Below, piece by piece: positions 36,366-46,322 of a stretch of 64,000 nt of DNA. The stretch is from Pseudoflavonifractor gallinarum. GTDB taxonomy: Bacteria > Bacillota > Clostridia > Oscillospirales > Oscillospiraceae. The translations under genes and the position numbers were made by a program. The notes under the pieces were generated by a model. It saw only the letters and a list, made by a program, of their open reading frames with translations, was not told where the DNA came from and did not search any database. The stretch is taken from positions 124,001-188,000 of the forward strand of contig NZ_JADCKF010000002.1 of the NCBI RefSeq assembly GCF_014982855.1, given 5' to 3'. Position 1 is the stretch's first letter, and each line of letters begins with the position of its first letter.

Positions 36366-37298
36366 TCAGGCTTCCCGCTTCCACTTGAGCAGGAGGTTGA
36401 GGATCACATTGATCAGCATGATGAACAGGAAGAGCACCAGCGCAATGGAGAAGAGGGCCTGCTGCTGGAGGGAGCCCACAGCGGCATAGCTCATCTCACT
36501 GGCCACAGCGGTGGTGAGGAAGCGGACCGAGGAGAAGAGGGAGGGCATATTGGCCACGTTGCCGGCCACCATGATGACGGCCATGGCCTCGCCGATGGCG
36601 CGGCCGATGCCCATGACGATGGAGGCGGCGATGCCGCTCTTGGCGGCGGGGACCGAGACGCGGAAATAGGTCTCGATCTCGGTGGCGCCCAGGGCCAGGC
36701 TGGCCTCCTCGTACTCCTTGGGAACCGCGTGGAGCGCGGTCTCAGAGACGCTGACGATGGAGGGCAGGATCATGATGGCCAGCACGATGATGGCGCAGAA
36801 GAGGCTGGCGCCGTCGGGCAGGTTGAAGAGCTCCCGCACCGCGGGGACCAGCACCATCATGCCGATCAGGCCGTAGACCACCGAGGGGATACCGGCCAGC
36901 AGGTCGATGGCGGGACGCACCACGGCGGCCACCTTCCGGGGGGCCACCTTGGCCAGGAACACGGCGGTGAGGAAGCCCACCGGCACCCCCAGCAGGATGG
37001 CCCCTGCGGTGCCGTAGATGGAGGTGAGGATGAAGGGCAGGATGCCGAACTGCGGCTCTGCGGCGGTGGAGGCCCAGGTCTGGCCGAAGAGGAACTCCGT
37101 CAGTCCGATGGTGCGGATGGCGGGCAGCCCGGAGAGGATCAGATAGAAGCTGATAAAGAGCACGAAAGCAATGGCAATGAGGCCGCACAAGAGGAAGAGA
37201 GCATGCATCACGCACTCCATGACACGCAGGGGGCTTCTATGCTGCGGCTTGGGCGCGGTCTGCTCCGCGCCGGGCACATAGCTGAGATGTTCGTCCAT
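36366..37298 (-). CDS. pstC: Phosphate ABC transporter permease PstC
   Basis: About 310 aa. Six helices with the PstC signature GIPSVVYGLIGMMVL and EAA loop EYEEASLALGATEIETYFRVS. A GTG at 37313 is also possible, but it touches the AAAGGTGG site. The ATG at 37298 lies at better distance, so the N-terminus is uncertain by five residues. A hairpin-rich stretch separates it from pstS. Confidence 0.94.
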   Translation of the reverse strand: MDEHLSYVPGAEQTAPKPQHRSPLRVMECVMHALFLLCGLIAIAFVLFISFYLILSGLPAIRTIGLTEFLFGQTWASTAAEPQFGILPFILTSIYGTAGAILLGVPVGFLTAVFLAKVAPRKVAAVVRPAIDLLAGIPSVVYGLIGMMVLVPAVRELFNLPDGASLFCAIIVLAIMILPSIVSVSETALHAVPKEYEEASLALGATEIETYFRVSVPAAKSGIAASIVMGIGRAIGEAMAVIMVAGNVANMPSLFSSVRFLTTAVASEMSYAAVGSLQQQALFSIALVLFLFIMLINVILNLLLKWKREA

Positions 37299-37319
37299 TT
37301 GGATGGGTTCCACCTTTCT

Positions 37320-37460
37320 TCAAAATCCGGCCGGAGGCCGGAAGACATTCAAAAAACTCTCTCCGGGTGCCGCGCGCGGGGAGACCGCGGGGCGGGGTCA
37401 CCCGCCTCGCGGTCGCTCCACAGTGACACTCCGACGGAGGGAGTTCATCAGGATCGGGGT
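37320..37460 (-). promoter_or_regulatory. Hairpin-rich pstS-pstC intergenic region
   Basis: Contains AACTCCCTCCG against CGGAGAGAGTT and a GC-rich inner hairpin. Partial termination or mRNA processing here would let pstS outproduce the permease genes, as is common for binding proteins. The function is inferred from position only. Confidence 0.4.
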
Positions 37461-37465
37461 ATGGA

Positions 37466-38332
37466 TCAGGCCAGAGGCACGGCGCCGGCACCGGTGATCA
37501 GGTCGGAGGCATCGGCGGAGGTAGCGAAGTCCACGAAGGCCTGGGCCGCCTCAGACAGCTCCTTGTCGCTGTTGATGATGAAGTTGAAGTTACGCTGGAT
37601 GGCGTAAGTACCGTCGAGCACGGTCTCCTCGGTGGCAGCCACGCCGCCCACGGTGATGGCCTTGATGGTGTCATCCACAGCGGAGAGGGAGGCATAGCCG
37701 ATGGCGTTGGGGTTGGAGGCCACGTTGGCGATCACCTCGCCGGTGGAGGTCAGCTCGTTGGTGTACTTGCAGGCGTCCTCGGTGCCGGTGATGGACTCGA
37801 AGCCGTCGCGGGTGCCGGAGCCGGCCTCACGGCCGATGGGCACCACGGTGCCGTCGTTGCCGCCCACCTCGGACCAGTTGGTGATCTCACCGGTGAAGAG
37901 CTGAGCGATCTGCTCGATGGACAGGTCGGAAACGGGGTTCTGGGGGTTGACGATGATGGCGATGCCGTCCTTGGCCACGGTGATGGCCTCGACGCCGGTC
38001 TCGGAATCCTTCAGGTCACGGCTGGCCAGACCGATGTCGGCGGTGCCGTCCAGAGCGGCGGTGATGCCGGCGCTGGAGCCGGTGCCGCTGTAACCCACGG
38101 TCACGTCGGGGTTGAGCTCCATGAAGGCCTCGCCCAGAGCGCCCATGACGCTCTCCATGGAGGTGGAGCCGTCGGTGTTCACCACACCGGAGAGGGTGGT
38201 GGTCTGCTCAGCGGAAGGAGCGGCGCTGCTCTCGCCGTCGGGAGCGGGGGTGGTGGCAGTGCCGGAGGAGCATCCAGCCAGCAGGCCAATGGAAAGAGCG
38301 CCGGTCAAAGCAAGAGAAAAGAGTTTATTCAT
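37466..38332 (-). CDS. pstS: Phosphate-binding lipoprotein PstS
   Basis: 288 aa from ATG at 38332. The signal peptide ends LLAGC with lipid-anchored Cys21. The phosphate-binding blocks NTDGSTSMESVMGALGEAF, GYSGTGSSAGITAALDGTADIGLASRDL and GREAGSGTRDGFESI are clear. It captures phosphate outside the cell for PstCAB. The frame runs on upstream to 38752, but the ribosome site (GGAG), lipobox and family start all favour 38332. First gene of the pst-pho cluster. Confidence 0.96.
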   Translation of the reverse strand: MNKLFSLALTGALSIGLLAGCSSGTATTPAPDGESSAAPSAEQTTTLSGVVNTDGSTSMESVMGALGEAFMELNPDVTVGYSGTGSSAGITAALDGTADIGLASRDLKDSETGVEAITVAKDGIAIIVNPQNPVSDLSIEQIAQLFTGEITNWSEVGGNDGTVVPIGREAGSGTRDGFESITGTEDACKYTNELTSTGEVIANVASNPNAIGYASLSAVDDTIKAITVGGVAATEETVLDGTYAIQRNFNFIINSDKELSEAAQAFVDFATSADASDLITGAGAVPLA

Positions 38333-38392
38333 GTTCTTCGATCTCCTATCCAAACAATCTAACGTTTTGTTTCCTTTCTTCAGGACGCTGTC

Positions 38393-38448
38393 AGTATAAC
38401 GGATTTTTTGTAAAGGAGTCCTGCAAGCATCAGTAAAGAGTTTGTAAA
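38393..38448 (-). promoter_or_regulatory. pstS promoter with Pho box
   Basis: On the minus strand TTTACA-N5-TTTACT (38432-38448) is an 11-base-spaced direct repeat like Bacillus PhoP boxes. A further TTTACA lies at 38409-38414, and TATACT at 38393-38398 is a good -10. Confidence 0.7.
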
Positions 38449-38518
38449 GAAAAAGGGGGAGGTGTATTTGTAAGAAAGACAAAACCGGGTGGTTTGTCGT
38501 CGAAATGTCCGCCGTAGG

Positions 38519-38561
38519 CAAAAAAACACAGAGGCCCGCCGGATCGGGGCCTCTGTGTTGT
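38519..38561 (-). terminator. Terminator after the HAD phosphatase gene
   Basis: CACAGAGGCCCC and GGGCCTCTGTG pair and run into TTTTTTT on the minus strand. Confidence 0.85.
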
Positions 38562-38579
38562 GCACTGTGGACGAAGGGA

Positions 38580-39230
38580 TCAGAGCCCCAGCCACTGCCG
38601 CAGCTCCACCAGGTCGGGAGCGATGTGGACGCTGGGGAAGGCGCCGAAGGCATCGGCGGGGGTGGTGCCGTTGAGAACGGCGCAGAAGGGGGCGCCGGCG
38701 CGCTGGGCGGCCTCGGCGTCGATGACGGTGTCGCCGCAGTAGAGGACCTCACCGGGGGTGAGTCCCAGGGCGGCGATGGCGTTGAGAAGTCCCTCGGGGT
38801 GGGGCTTGTGATGGGTGACGTCCTCGCCGCCGGTAATGGAGGCCAGCAGGGGGAGCAGCTCCCGCGCGCCCAGCACCTCCCGCAGGGTGGAGGCGCGCTT
38901 GGTGCTGACGATGGCGGCGGGGATGTGGGCCTCGTGCAGGGCGCGCAGCAGCTCGGCGGCGCCGGGGAACATCCGGGTCACCTTGATCTGCATGGGGACG
39001 GCCACCTCGGAGAAAAGGGCGCGGAACCGGGCCCGGGCCTCGGGATCGGCCTGGCCGGTGAGCTGGGTGTAGGCGTCCTCCAGCACCAGGCCGATGGTGC
39101 GCCGGACCGCGGCGGGATCGGGGGCGGGATGGCCCATCTGCCGGAAGGCGTGCTCAAATCCGGCCACGATGGCCTCCGAGGCGTCGGCCAGGGTAAAGTC
39201 AAAGTCAAAGAGTACGGCTTGATAGGACAT
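38580..39230 (-). CDS. HAD-superfamily phosphatase (phosphoglycolate phosphatase-like)
   Basis: 216 aa. Motif I FDFDFTLAD, motif II IVSTKRAS, motif III Lys in HHKPHPEG, motif IV VLYCGDTVIDAEAA; the helical cap is of the PGP/beta-phosphoglucomutase type. The start is the ATG at 39230 with GGAGGA in front; the longer open frame upstream lacks a site. It is probably a stand-alone gene with its own terminator. The substrate is unknown. Confidence 0.88.
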   Translation of the reverse strand: MSYQAVLFDFDFTLADASEAIVAGFEHAFRQMGHPAPDPAAVRRTIGLVLEDAYTQLTGQADPEARARFRALFSEVAVPMQIKVTRMFPGAAELLRALHEAHIPAAIVSTKRASTLREVLGARELLPLLASITGGEDVTHHKPHPEGLLNAIAALGLTPGEVLYCGDTVIDAEAAQRAGAPFCAVLNGTTPADAFGAFPSVHIAPDLVELRQWLGL

Positions 39231-39304
39231 GGGGATTCCTCCTGTGCATTCCTGAGATAGACGGTGTTCCCTCTGATTGTAACACAGACCGGGGGCTGGG
39301 GCAA

Positions 39305-39622
39305 TCACCCGCTCCGGGCCAGCAGGGCGGCCGCCCCGTAGCGCAGGCACCGGCGCAGGCGCTCCTCCCCCCGGTGGATGGTGCGGGAGACGGTGGAGCG
39401 CTCCACGCCGAAGTGGTCGGCGATCTCCCGCATATTGAGCCCCTCACTATAATAGAGAAGCAGGTATTTCCGCTGGAGGGGGGTGACCTCCTCCTGAAGG
39501 GCCCGGATCAGATTCCGCTTGAGGCGCTGGTGCTCCGCACCGTTGTCCGAGCTGATGGTGCGGGTGTAGACCGCCATATCGGACGCAAAGGCCCGGCCCC
39601 GGCGGTAACGGGGTTCTCCCAT
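39305..39622 (-). CDS. Sigma-70 region 4-like HTH protein
   Basis: 105 aa. Residues 45-95 form a sigma region 4 helix-turn-helix: LTPLQRKYLLLYYSEGLNM-like spacing, then REIADHFGVERSTVSRTI and HRGEERLRRCL. Region 2 is missing, so it is either a small sigma-like regulator or part of a split factor. The ATG at 39622 has AAGGAGG at correct spacing. It begins inside the zinc-ribbon gene (115-base overlap), implying coupled translation. Confidence 0.75.
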   Translation of the reverse strand: MGEPRYRRGRAFASDMAVYTRTISSDNGAEHQRLKRNLIRALQEEVTPLQRKYLLLYYSEGLNMREIADHFGVERSTVSRTIHRGEERLRRCLRYGAAALLARSG

Positions 39623-39765
39623 ATCCATTCCTCCTTTTGGGGTCGGCAGGCGGGACAGAGCTCCCGCTCCTCGCCGTAGAGCTCCGCGCCGCACCGGCGG
39701 CACCAGTCCGCAGGGGGCTGGCGCTGCAGGTCCCGCAGTGGGTCGAGCCGGATGGGGACGGGCAT
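39508..39765 (-). CDS. Small zinc-ribbon protein
   Basis: 85 aa with two CxxC knuckles, CRRC (Cys22/25) and CPAC (Cys37/40), which would bind one zinc. AAAGGAGGGGG precedes the ATG, a strong site. The C-terminal 35 residues overlap the sigma-like gene in another frame and are low in complexity (many Ser, Thr, Pro), so only the first half may matter. Possibly a redox or zinc sensor partner for the overlapping sigma-like protein; this is inference. Confidence 0.6.
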   Translation of the reverse strand: MPVPIRLDPLRDLQRQPPADWCRRCGAELYGEERELCPACRPQKEEWIWENPVTAGAGPLRPIWRSTPAPSARTTVRSTSASSGI

Positions 39766-39820
39766 AAAACCCCCTCCTTTCCCTGTGTGAAAAAAATTTT
39801 AAAAAATTTGAAAAAGACTG

Positions 39821-39849
39821 TTGACAAATCGGGATTCGTCTGGTAAACT
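39821..39849 (+). promoter_or_regulatory. SigA promoter of the tRNA-Thr/tRNA-Tyr unit
   Basis: TTGACA (39821-39826), a 17-base spacer and TAAACT (39844-39849), 26 bases before tRNA-Thr. Confidence 0.75.
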
Positions 39850-39875
39850 AAGCATCGTTGTGGACGAGCTGATTT

Positions 39876-39951
39876 GCTGGTGTAGCTCAGTTGGTAGAGC
39901 AGTTGATTTGTAATCAACCGGTCGGGGGTTCGAGTCCGTCCACCAGCTCCA
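39876..39951 (+). tRNA. tRNA-Thr (anticodon TGT)
   Basis: 76 bases: acceptor GCTGGTG/CACCAGC, D arm GCTC/GAGC, anticodon stem GTTGA/TCAAC around TTTGTAA, T arm with TTCGAGT, encoded CCA. Confidence 0.96.
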
Positions 39952-39982
39952 CCGTCCTAATGAGGGGCTGAAAAGTTCATAT

Positions 39983-40066
39983 GGAGGAGTTCCCGAGTGG
40001 CCAAAGGGGGCAGACTGTAAATCTGTTGCGTTAGCTTCGGTGGTTCGAATCCACCCTCCTCCACCA
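39983..40066 (+). tRNA. tRNA-Tyr (anticodon GTA)
   Basis: 84 bases: acceptor GGAGGAG/CTCCTCC, anticodon stem GCAGA/TCTGT around CTGTAAA, long variable arm, T arm GGTGG/CCACC with TTCGAAT, encoded CCA. It lies 31 bases after tRNA-Thr and is co-transcribed. Confidence 0.96.
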
Positions 40067-40100
40067 AAAGCGTCCTGCCAATCGGCGGGGCGTTTTTTCA
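40067..40100 (+). terminator. Terminator after tRNA-Tyr
   Basis: GCGTCCTGCC and GGCGGGGCG pair around AATC, followed by six T. Confidence 0.75.
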
Positions 40101-40201
40101 TAGCTGGAAAGAACAAATGTTCTTGACTCTTAGTAAGATACCATATACGAAAATAAAAGTCAAGTATCTTTTTAAGATAATTTCAAGAGAGGAGCATAAG
40201 G

Positions 40202-40567
40202 ATGCTGAAGGACGATTATCTGGTGCGCTCCACCGACGCGCTGGCCACTACCATCGCACACCTGGTCCTGCGCAAGACCGGGACCGACTACACCCCCAGC
40301 GGACTGGAGGCCGACGCCAAGGCGGACGGCCTGTGGTTTGCCCTGGATCAGCTGCTCAAGGAAAACCGCCTCAATGAGGCGGAGGATCTGCTCTATGAGG
40401 AGGCAGACCCCTCCGATCTGCGCTATCTGGAGATCGCGGTGGACTTCTATGTCCACCTGAACCGCTTCTCCGACGCCGATCTGAAGGCAGGCGGCTTTGA
40501 GCGGGAAGAAGTGGGGGAGGGCCTGCGGGATATGGCCCGGCAGTTCGGCGTGGATCTGGCGCTGTAA
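40202..40567 (+). CDS. Conserved hypothetical protein (possibly DUF6483-like)
   Basis: 121 aa, acidic, all-helical, cytoplasmic: it opens MLKDDYLVRSTDALATTIAH, has a LNEAEDLLYEEAD segment, then YLEIAVDFYVHLNRFSD. The pattern resembles tetratricopeptide-like small proteins annotated DUF6483 (memory). GAGAGGAG precedes the ATG. It stands alone between the tRNA pair and a strong terminator. Function unknown. Confidence 0.65.
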   Translation: MLKDDYLVRSTDALATTIAHLVLRKTGTDYTPSGLEADAKADGLWFALDQLLKENRLNEAEDLLYEEADPSDLRYLEIAVDFYVHLNRFSDADLKAGGFEREEVGEGLRDMARQFGVDLAL

Positions 40568-40595
40568 CGGTTTCATACAAACTCATACAAATAGA

Positions 40596-40626
40596 GAGCG
40601 CCGTGACCGGTTTGGTCACGGCGCTT
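40596..40626. terminator. Terminator between converging genes
   Basis: GAGCGCCGTGACC-GGTTT-GGTCACGGCGCTTTT; perfect 12-base stem with a T-run on the plus strand. Confidence 0.88.
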
Positions 40627-40645
40627 TTGTGCATGTTTGGAGGAT

Positions 40646-41023
40646 TCAGGAGAGCTGACCGCGCAGCTCCTCCAGAAGGGCGGCGTCCTTGCGGTCCAGG
40701 CCGTTTTCCCCGGCCAGACCCTCCAGGTGGTGGGTGAACTCGTGGAGGAGGGTGGTATAGAGCTCCTCCTCCCAGTCCTCCTGCGTCCAGCCCTCCGCCC
40801 GGGCCAGGGCGGCGAAGGAACCGTAATAGAGGTTGATATACCGCCCCATCTGGTCGTGGCAGTATTCCCCTAAAATATAGAGGGCTTCCCCGGGAAATGC
40901 CGGGTCGGGCAGTTCCTCGGGCAGGAGGGAGACGCCGCCGTTGAGTTCCCGGTAAAAATCCGGGGGCAGACTGTCGGCCAGCTCGTCCAGAATGGCGCCG
41001 GTCTCGTCAAAGGTGAGGATCAT
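40646..41023 (-). CDS. Zincin-like metallopeptidase family protein
   Basis: 125 aa with HEFTH (His94, Glu95, His98), followed by GLAGENGLDRKD, which can supply the third metal ligand. Length and motif fit the small metallopeptidase family PF06262 found widely in bacteria. Cytoplasmic by lack of signal. GAAAGGAG precedes the ATG; it is 48 bases downstream of tex and may be co-transcribed. The physiological substrate is not known. Confidence 0.85.
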   Translation of the reverse strand: MILTFDETGAILDELADSLPPDFYRELNGGVSLLPEELPDPAFPGEALYILGEYCHDQMGRYINLYYGSFAALARAEGWTQEDWEEELYTTLLHEFTHHLEGLAGENGLDRKDAALLEELRGQLS

Positions 41024-41071
41024 GGAAGGCTCCTTTCCGGGGAAATAGCGGGTTTGGGATCAAAGGGGCGG

Positions 41072-43231
<2,160 letters not shown>

Positions 43232-43380
43232 AAGAGACTCCTTTGTCAAGAGATACCTCCCATTTTACTCCAAAAAGAGCGGTCCGTCCAGTGGGTGGAT
43301 ATGGACAGATGTTGTCGACTGGCGTATACTGAAAGAGAACAGCGGAGGGCGCGGCCCGCCGGACGGAAGGAGGGAGGACC

Positions 43381-44352
43381 ATGGGGAAGACCTGGCAGGA
43401 GCTGGAACAGCAGCTGGCGGACACCCGGGCCGGGATCGCCGCGGCCCAGGGGGCAGAGGACGCCTGGAAGGAGGCCCGAAGCCGCCATGAGGCCCTGGAG
43501 CAGGAGAGCAGACGGGCCTGGGACTATGTCCTGCTGCTCTCCGGTCAGCTGGAGGAGCTGGAGGGCTGGGGGCCCTCCGGCCTGCACGCCCGCCTGACCC
43601 GGCAGGGGCGGGAGGCCCGGGCGGAGTGCCGTACCCTCCTGGAGCGGGAGCGGGCGAGCTACGAGGAGAAGCGGCGCATCCAGGAGGAGGCCCGGGAAGA
43701 GATGGAGCGCCTGGCCGGTCCCGCGGAAGAGCGGACGCGGCTGGAGCGGCGCTATGAAGAGCTTTTGAGGAAAAAGGCCGACCTTCTGCGGGAGGACCCG
43801 GGGGAATTGGGGGAGCGGCTGCGCACCCTGGAGCGGGAGCGCAACGCCCTGTACACCCTGGAGCGGGAGCTGAGCCGGGCCCTCTCGGCCGCCCAGTCGG
43901 CCCGGGCGTCCATCCGCCGGATGAGCGGCAGCCTGGACCACGCCCGCAACTGGGGCACGGTGGACCTGCTGGGGGGCGGACTGCTGAGCACCATGGCCAA
44001 GCACGACCACCTGGATGACGCCCAGCACGCCGCCCAGTCGGCCCGATACGCCCTGGAGCGGCTGCGCAGCCAGATGACCGCCCTCCAGAAGGCGGTCCAT
44101 GTGCCCCAGGTGGAGCTGAGCTCCTTTGCGGTCTTTGCCGACTACTGGATGGACGGCCTGTTCGCCGACTGGTATGTGCAGAGCCGCATCAAGGAGGCCC
44201 AGGCGGGGACCGCGCAGGCCCTCTCCAATCTGGGGGGCCTCATCTCGGCCTTGGGGAACCAACAGCGGGAGGCAGCCGGGCGGCTGCGCAGCGCGGAGGG
44301 AGCACGGCGGCTCTTTTTGGAGGAGCCCCTCCCCGGAACACAGACGGAATAG
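43381..44352 (+). CDS. Coiled-coil conserved hypothetical protein
   Basis: 323 aa, highly charged, heptad-rich through about residue 180 (LERRYEELLRKKADLLRED). A conserved-looking block NWGTVDLLGGGLLSTMAKHDHLDDAQ follows near 185-215, with helical sequence to the end. No signal peptide or membrane segment. I recall similar NWGTxDxLGGG blocks in uncharacterised Firmicute proteins, but no function. A strong GGAGGGAGG precedes the ATG. It lies 19 bases before a secreted-protein gene and is probably transcribed with it. Confidence 0.7.
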   Translation: MGKTWQELEQQLADTRAGIAAAQGAEDAWKEARSRHEALEQESRRAWDYVLLLSGQLEELEGWGPSGLHARLTRQGREARAECRTLLERERASYEEKRRIQEEAREEMERLAGPAEERTRLERRYEELLRKKADLLREDPGELGERLRTLERERNALYTLERELSRALSAAQSARASIRRMSGSLDHARNWGTVDLLGGGLLSTMAKHDHLDDAQHAAQSARYALERLRSQMTALQKAVHVPQVELSSFAVFADYWMDGLFADWYVQSRIKEAQAGTAQALSNLGGLISALGNQQREAAGRLRSAEGARRLFLEEPLPGTQTE

Positions 44353-44371
44353 AGAAAGGAAGGGAAGTACC

Positions 44372-46120
44372 ATGAAACGAAGGCTGAGTCTTTGTCTGAG
44401 TGCCGCTGTGCTGCTGGGGATGGTCCCCGCCCAGGCGGCCGCCGTGGCCGTGCCCGATGTAACGGATGCCCTGGGCGGGACTGGCGTGGTGGTGGTCGAG
44501 GCCCAGGGGGGCGCGGATGGCCAGGCGCTTTTTGATGCGTACGGCCCCTGGAACACCTGGACGGAGGAGCAGCGCCAGGAGGCCGCCGGCTGGAGCGAGG
44601 ATGCGTGGTGGAGCTACTGGGGCGCCTACGAGAGCCACGCCTGGGCGCTGGTGGACCAGTATGACACCGACCTGAACGGCTGGTACACCGACTATTACGG
44701 GGAGCCCCTGTGGGGGGACGAGGATTCCTATTTGGACGAGCTGCGGGAAGAGCTGGGGCTGCCCTACCCGGACGGGATCAACGTCAACTGGAACGGGACC
44801 TGGATGGACTTTGGCTCCTGCGCGCCCCGGGCGGTGAGCGGCCGCACGCTGGTCCCCTTCCGGGGGTTCTATGAGGCGGCGGGGGCAAAAGTATCCTATG
44901 AAAAGGGAACCCTCACCGCCGCGTGGGAGGACGGGACCACCGTCACCCTGGCCGCCGGGGATACCGTCCTGCGCTGGAACCAGGGGGAGAAGTTGCTGGA
45001 GGAAGAGGTAGGGGAGCCCTACATAGAGGACGGGCGGGTCTACCTTCCCGTGCGCGCCGCCGCCCGGACCCTGGGCCTGGAGGTGGAGTGGGACGACTAC
45101 CTGAGCCTGGTCTATCTGACCGACTGGGAGAGCCTGCGGGAAGAGGTGGACAGCCATTTCACCCACCTCAACGCCCTGCTGGCGGCCGCCTCCGCCTATG
45201 AGGCGGATACGGTGTATGAGAGCGAAACCTCCTTCCAGCTCTCGGGGACCCTTTACGGGGAGAAGAAGCACGACACCGCCTCCCTCGCCCTGACGGGAGA
45301 GGGCCTCTACCGGGGAGACGGACGGGCCGTGGACGCCTCCCTCACTCTGGATCTGGACGCCGGCGGCATGGAGGAGACCCTCTTTTCCCAGCTGCCGGAC
45401 CAGGCGGCCGATCTGCTCCAGCAGCTCAGCGGCGCCCGGCTGGAGGTGCGCATGGACGCCGATGAGGGGAACCTCTACTTCCGCAGCAGCCTGCCCGAGG
45501 CCTATCAGGATACCTGGGTGGCCCTGGAGGGGGACCCCCTGCCCGATGTTGCGGGGGAGCCCCTCACGATCGGAACGCTGCTGACCACGTTCTACCAGAG
45601 CGATGGACTGTACAGCTACGGCTATGGTGTGGCCGCCTTGCAGGAGAGCAGCCTGTGGCTCCAGGCCCTCCTGGGAGATGAGAACTTCCGGGTCACCCGC
45701 AGCGGGGAGCGCACCGTCTACACCCTGGAGCAGACCACCCTTACGATCGGAAAGCGGGCCGGAGAGCTGGGCCTGCTGGAGGAGGGCTCCCTGCTGGATA
45801 CCCTCTCCGCGCTGGGGAGCGCGCCCGATGTGTCCTTCTCCCTGCGGGCCGAGTGCAGCGGGGAGAAGCTGACCTCCGCCGCGCTGGACCTGCGCATCCG
45901 GGCGGAGGGGACCAATCCGGTGGAGTTCACCTTGACCGCCCGGCGGGACGGACAGAACGCCGAGGGCACGCTGGCCCTGGCGGGGCGCTATCTGGGCCGG
46001 GTGGATGGCGCCTGGAAGGTGGATTCCGTTCCCACCCAGGCGGCCATCCCAACCGCCCCCGGAGAGAAGGATGAGGTCATCCCCCTGTGGACCTGGCTGG
46101 AGGAACTGGACCTGATCTGA
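44372..46120 (+). CDS. Secreted stalk-domain (copper amine oxidase N-terminal-like) protein
   Basis: 582 aa. A signal peptide (about 1-26, ending AQAAAVA) is followed by an aromatic region (45-110, WNTWTEEQRQEAAGWSEDAW). Then two stalk motifs occur: GRTLVPFRGFYEAAGAKVSYEKGT and GRVYLPVRAAARTLGLEVEW, the copper amine oxidase N-terminal fold seen in clostridial cell-surface proteins. The C-terminal half (about 270-570) is beta-rich and unrecognised. The ATG at 44372 has AGGAAGGGA upstream. No catalytic motif is visible; likely wall-associated. Confidence 0.78.
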   Translation: MKRRLSLCLSAAVLLGMVPAQAAAVAVPDVTDALGGTGVVVVEAQGGADGQALFDAYGPWNTWTEEQRQEAAGWSEDAWWSYWGAYESHAWALVDQYDTDLNGWYTDYYGEPLWGDEDSYLDELREELGLPYPDGINVNWNGTWMDFGSCAPRAVSGRTLVPFRGFYEAAGAKVSYEKGTLTAAWEDGTTVTLAAGDTVLRWNQGEKLLEEEVGEPYIEDGRVYLPVRAAARTLGLEVEWDDYLSLVYLTDWESLREEVDSHFTHLNALLAAASAYEADTVYESETSFQLSGTLYGEKKHDTASLALTGEGLYRGDGRAVDASLTLDLDAGGMEETLFSQLPDQAADLLQQLSGARLEVRMDADEGNLYFRSSLPEAYQDTWVALEGDPLPDVAGEPLTIGTLLTTFYQSDGLYSYGYGVAALQESSLWLQALLGDENFRVTRSGERTVYTLEQTTLTIGKRAGELGLLEEGSLLDTLSALGSAPDVSFSLRAECSGEKLTSAALDLRIRAEGTNPVEFTLTARRDGQNAEGTLALAGRYLGRVDGAWKVDSVPTQAAIPTAPGEKDEVIPLWTWLEELDLI

Positions 46121-46136
46121 GCCCGGTTTCAAAAAG

Positions 46137-46172
46137 CAGACAACCGCCACCCAAATGGGTGGCGGTTTTTTA
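46137..46172 (+). terminator. Terminator after the stalk-domain gene
   Basis: AACCGCCACCC-AAAT-GGGTGGCGGTT followed by TTTT. Confidence 0.88.
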
Positions 46173-46195
46173 TGCAAAAATATTCACGTTGGGAC

Positions 46196-46224
46196 TTGAC
46201 AAATCGGGATAGATATGAAATAAT
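46196..46224 (+). promoter_or_regulatory. Probable promoter of the C69 dipeptidase gene
   Basis: TTGACA (46196-46201), a 17-base spacer and AATAAT (46219-46224). An AT-rich leader of about 95 bases with several GAATAAA/TTTATTC segments follows; these could form weak stems. Confidence 0.5.
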
Positions 46225-46322
46225 ATTCATTGAAATCAAGAATAAAGTGAATAAATTCAAAAATAAATCCAAGCTCATTCAGAATTTATTCATCAAAGCG
46301 AATTTGAGAGAGGGAACTGATC

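Noticed and set aside
39799-40116. Minus-strand 105-codon frame over the tRNA-Thr/Tyr pair
   Set aside because: It is a translation of the tRNA complements, a common false call.
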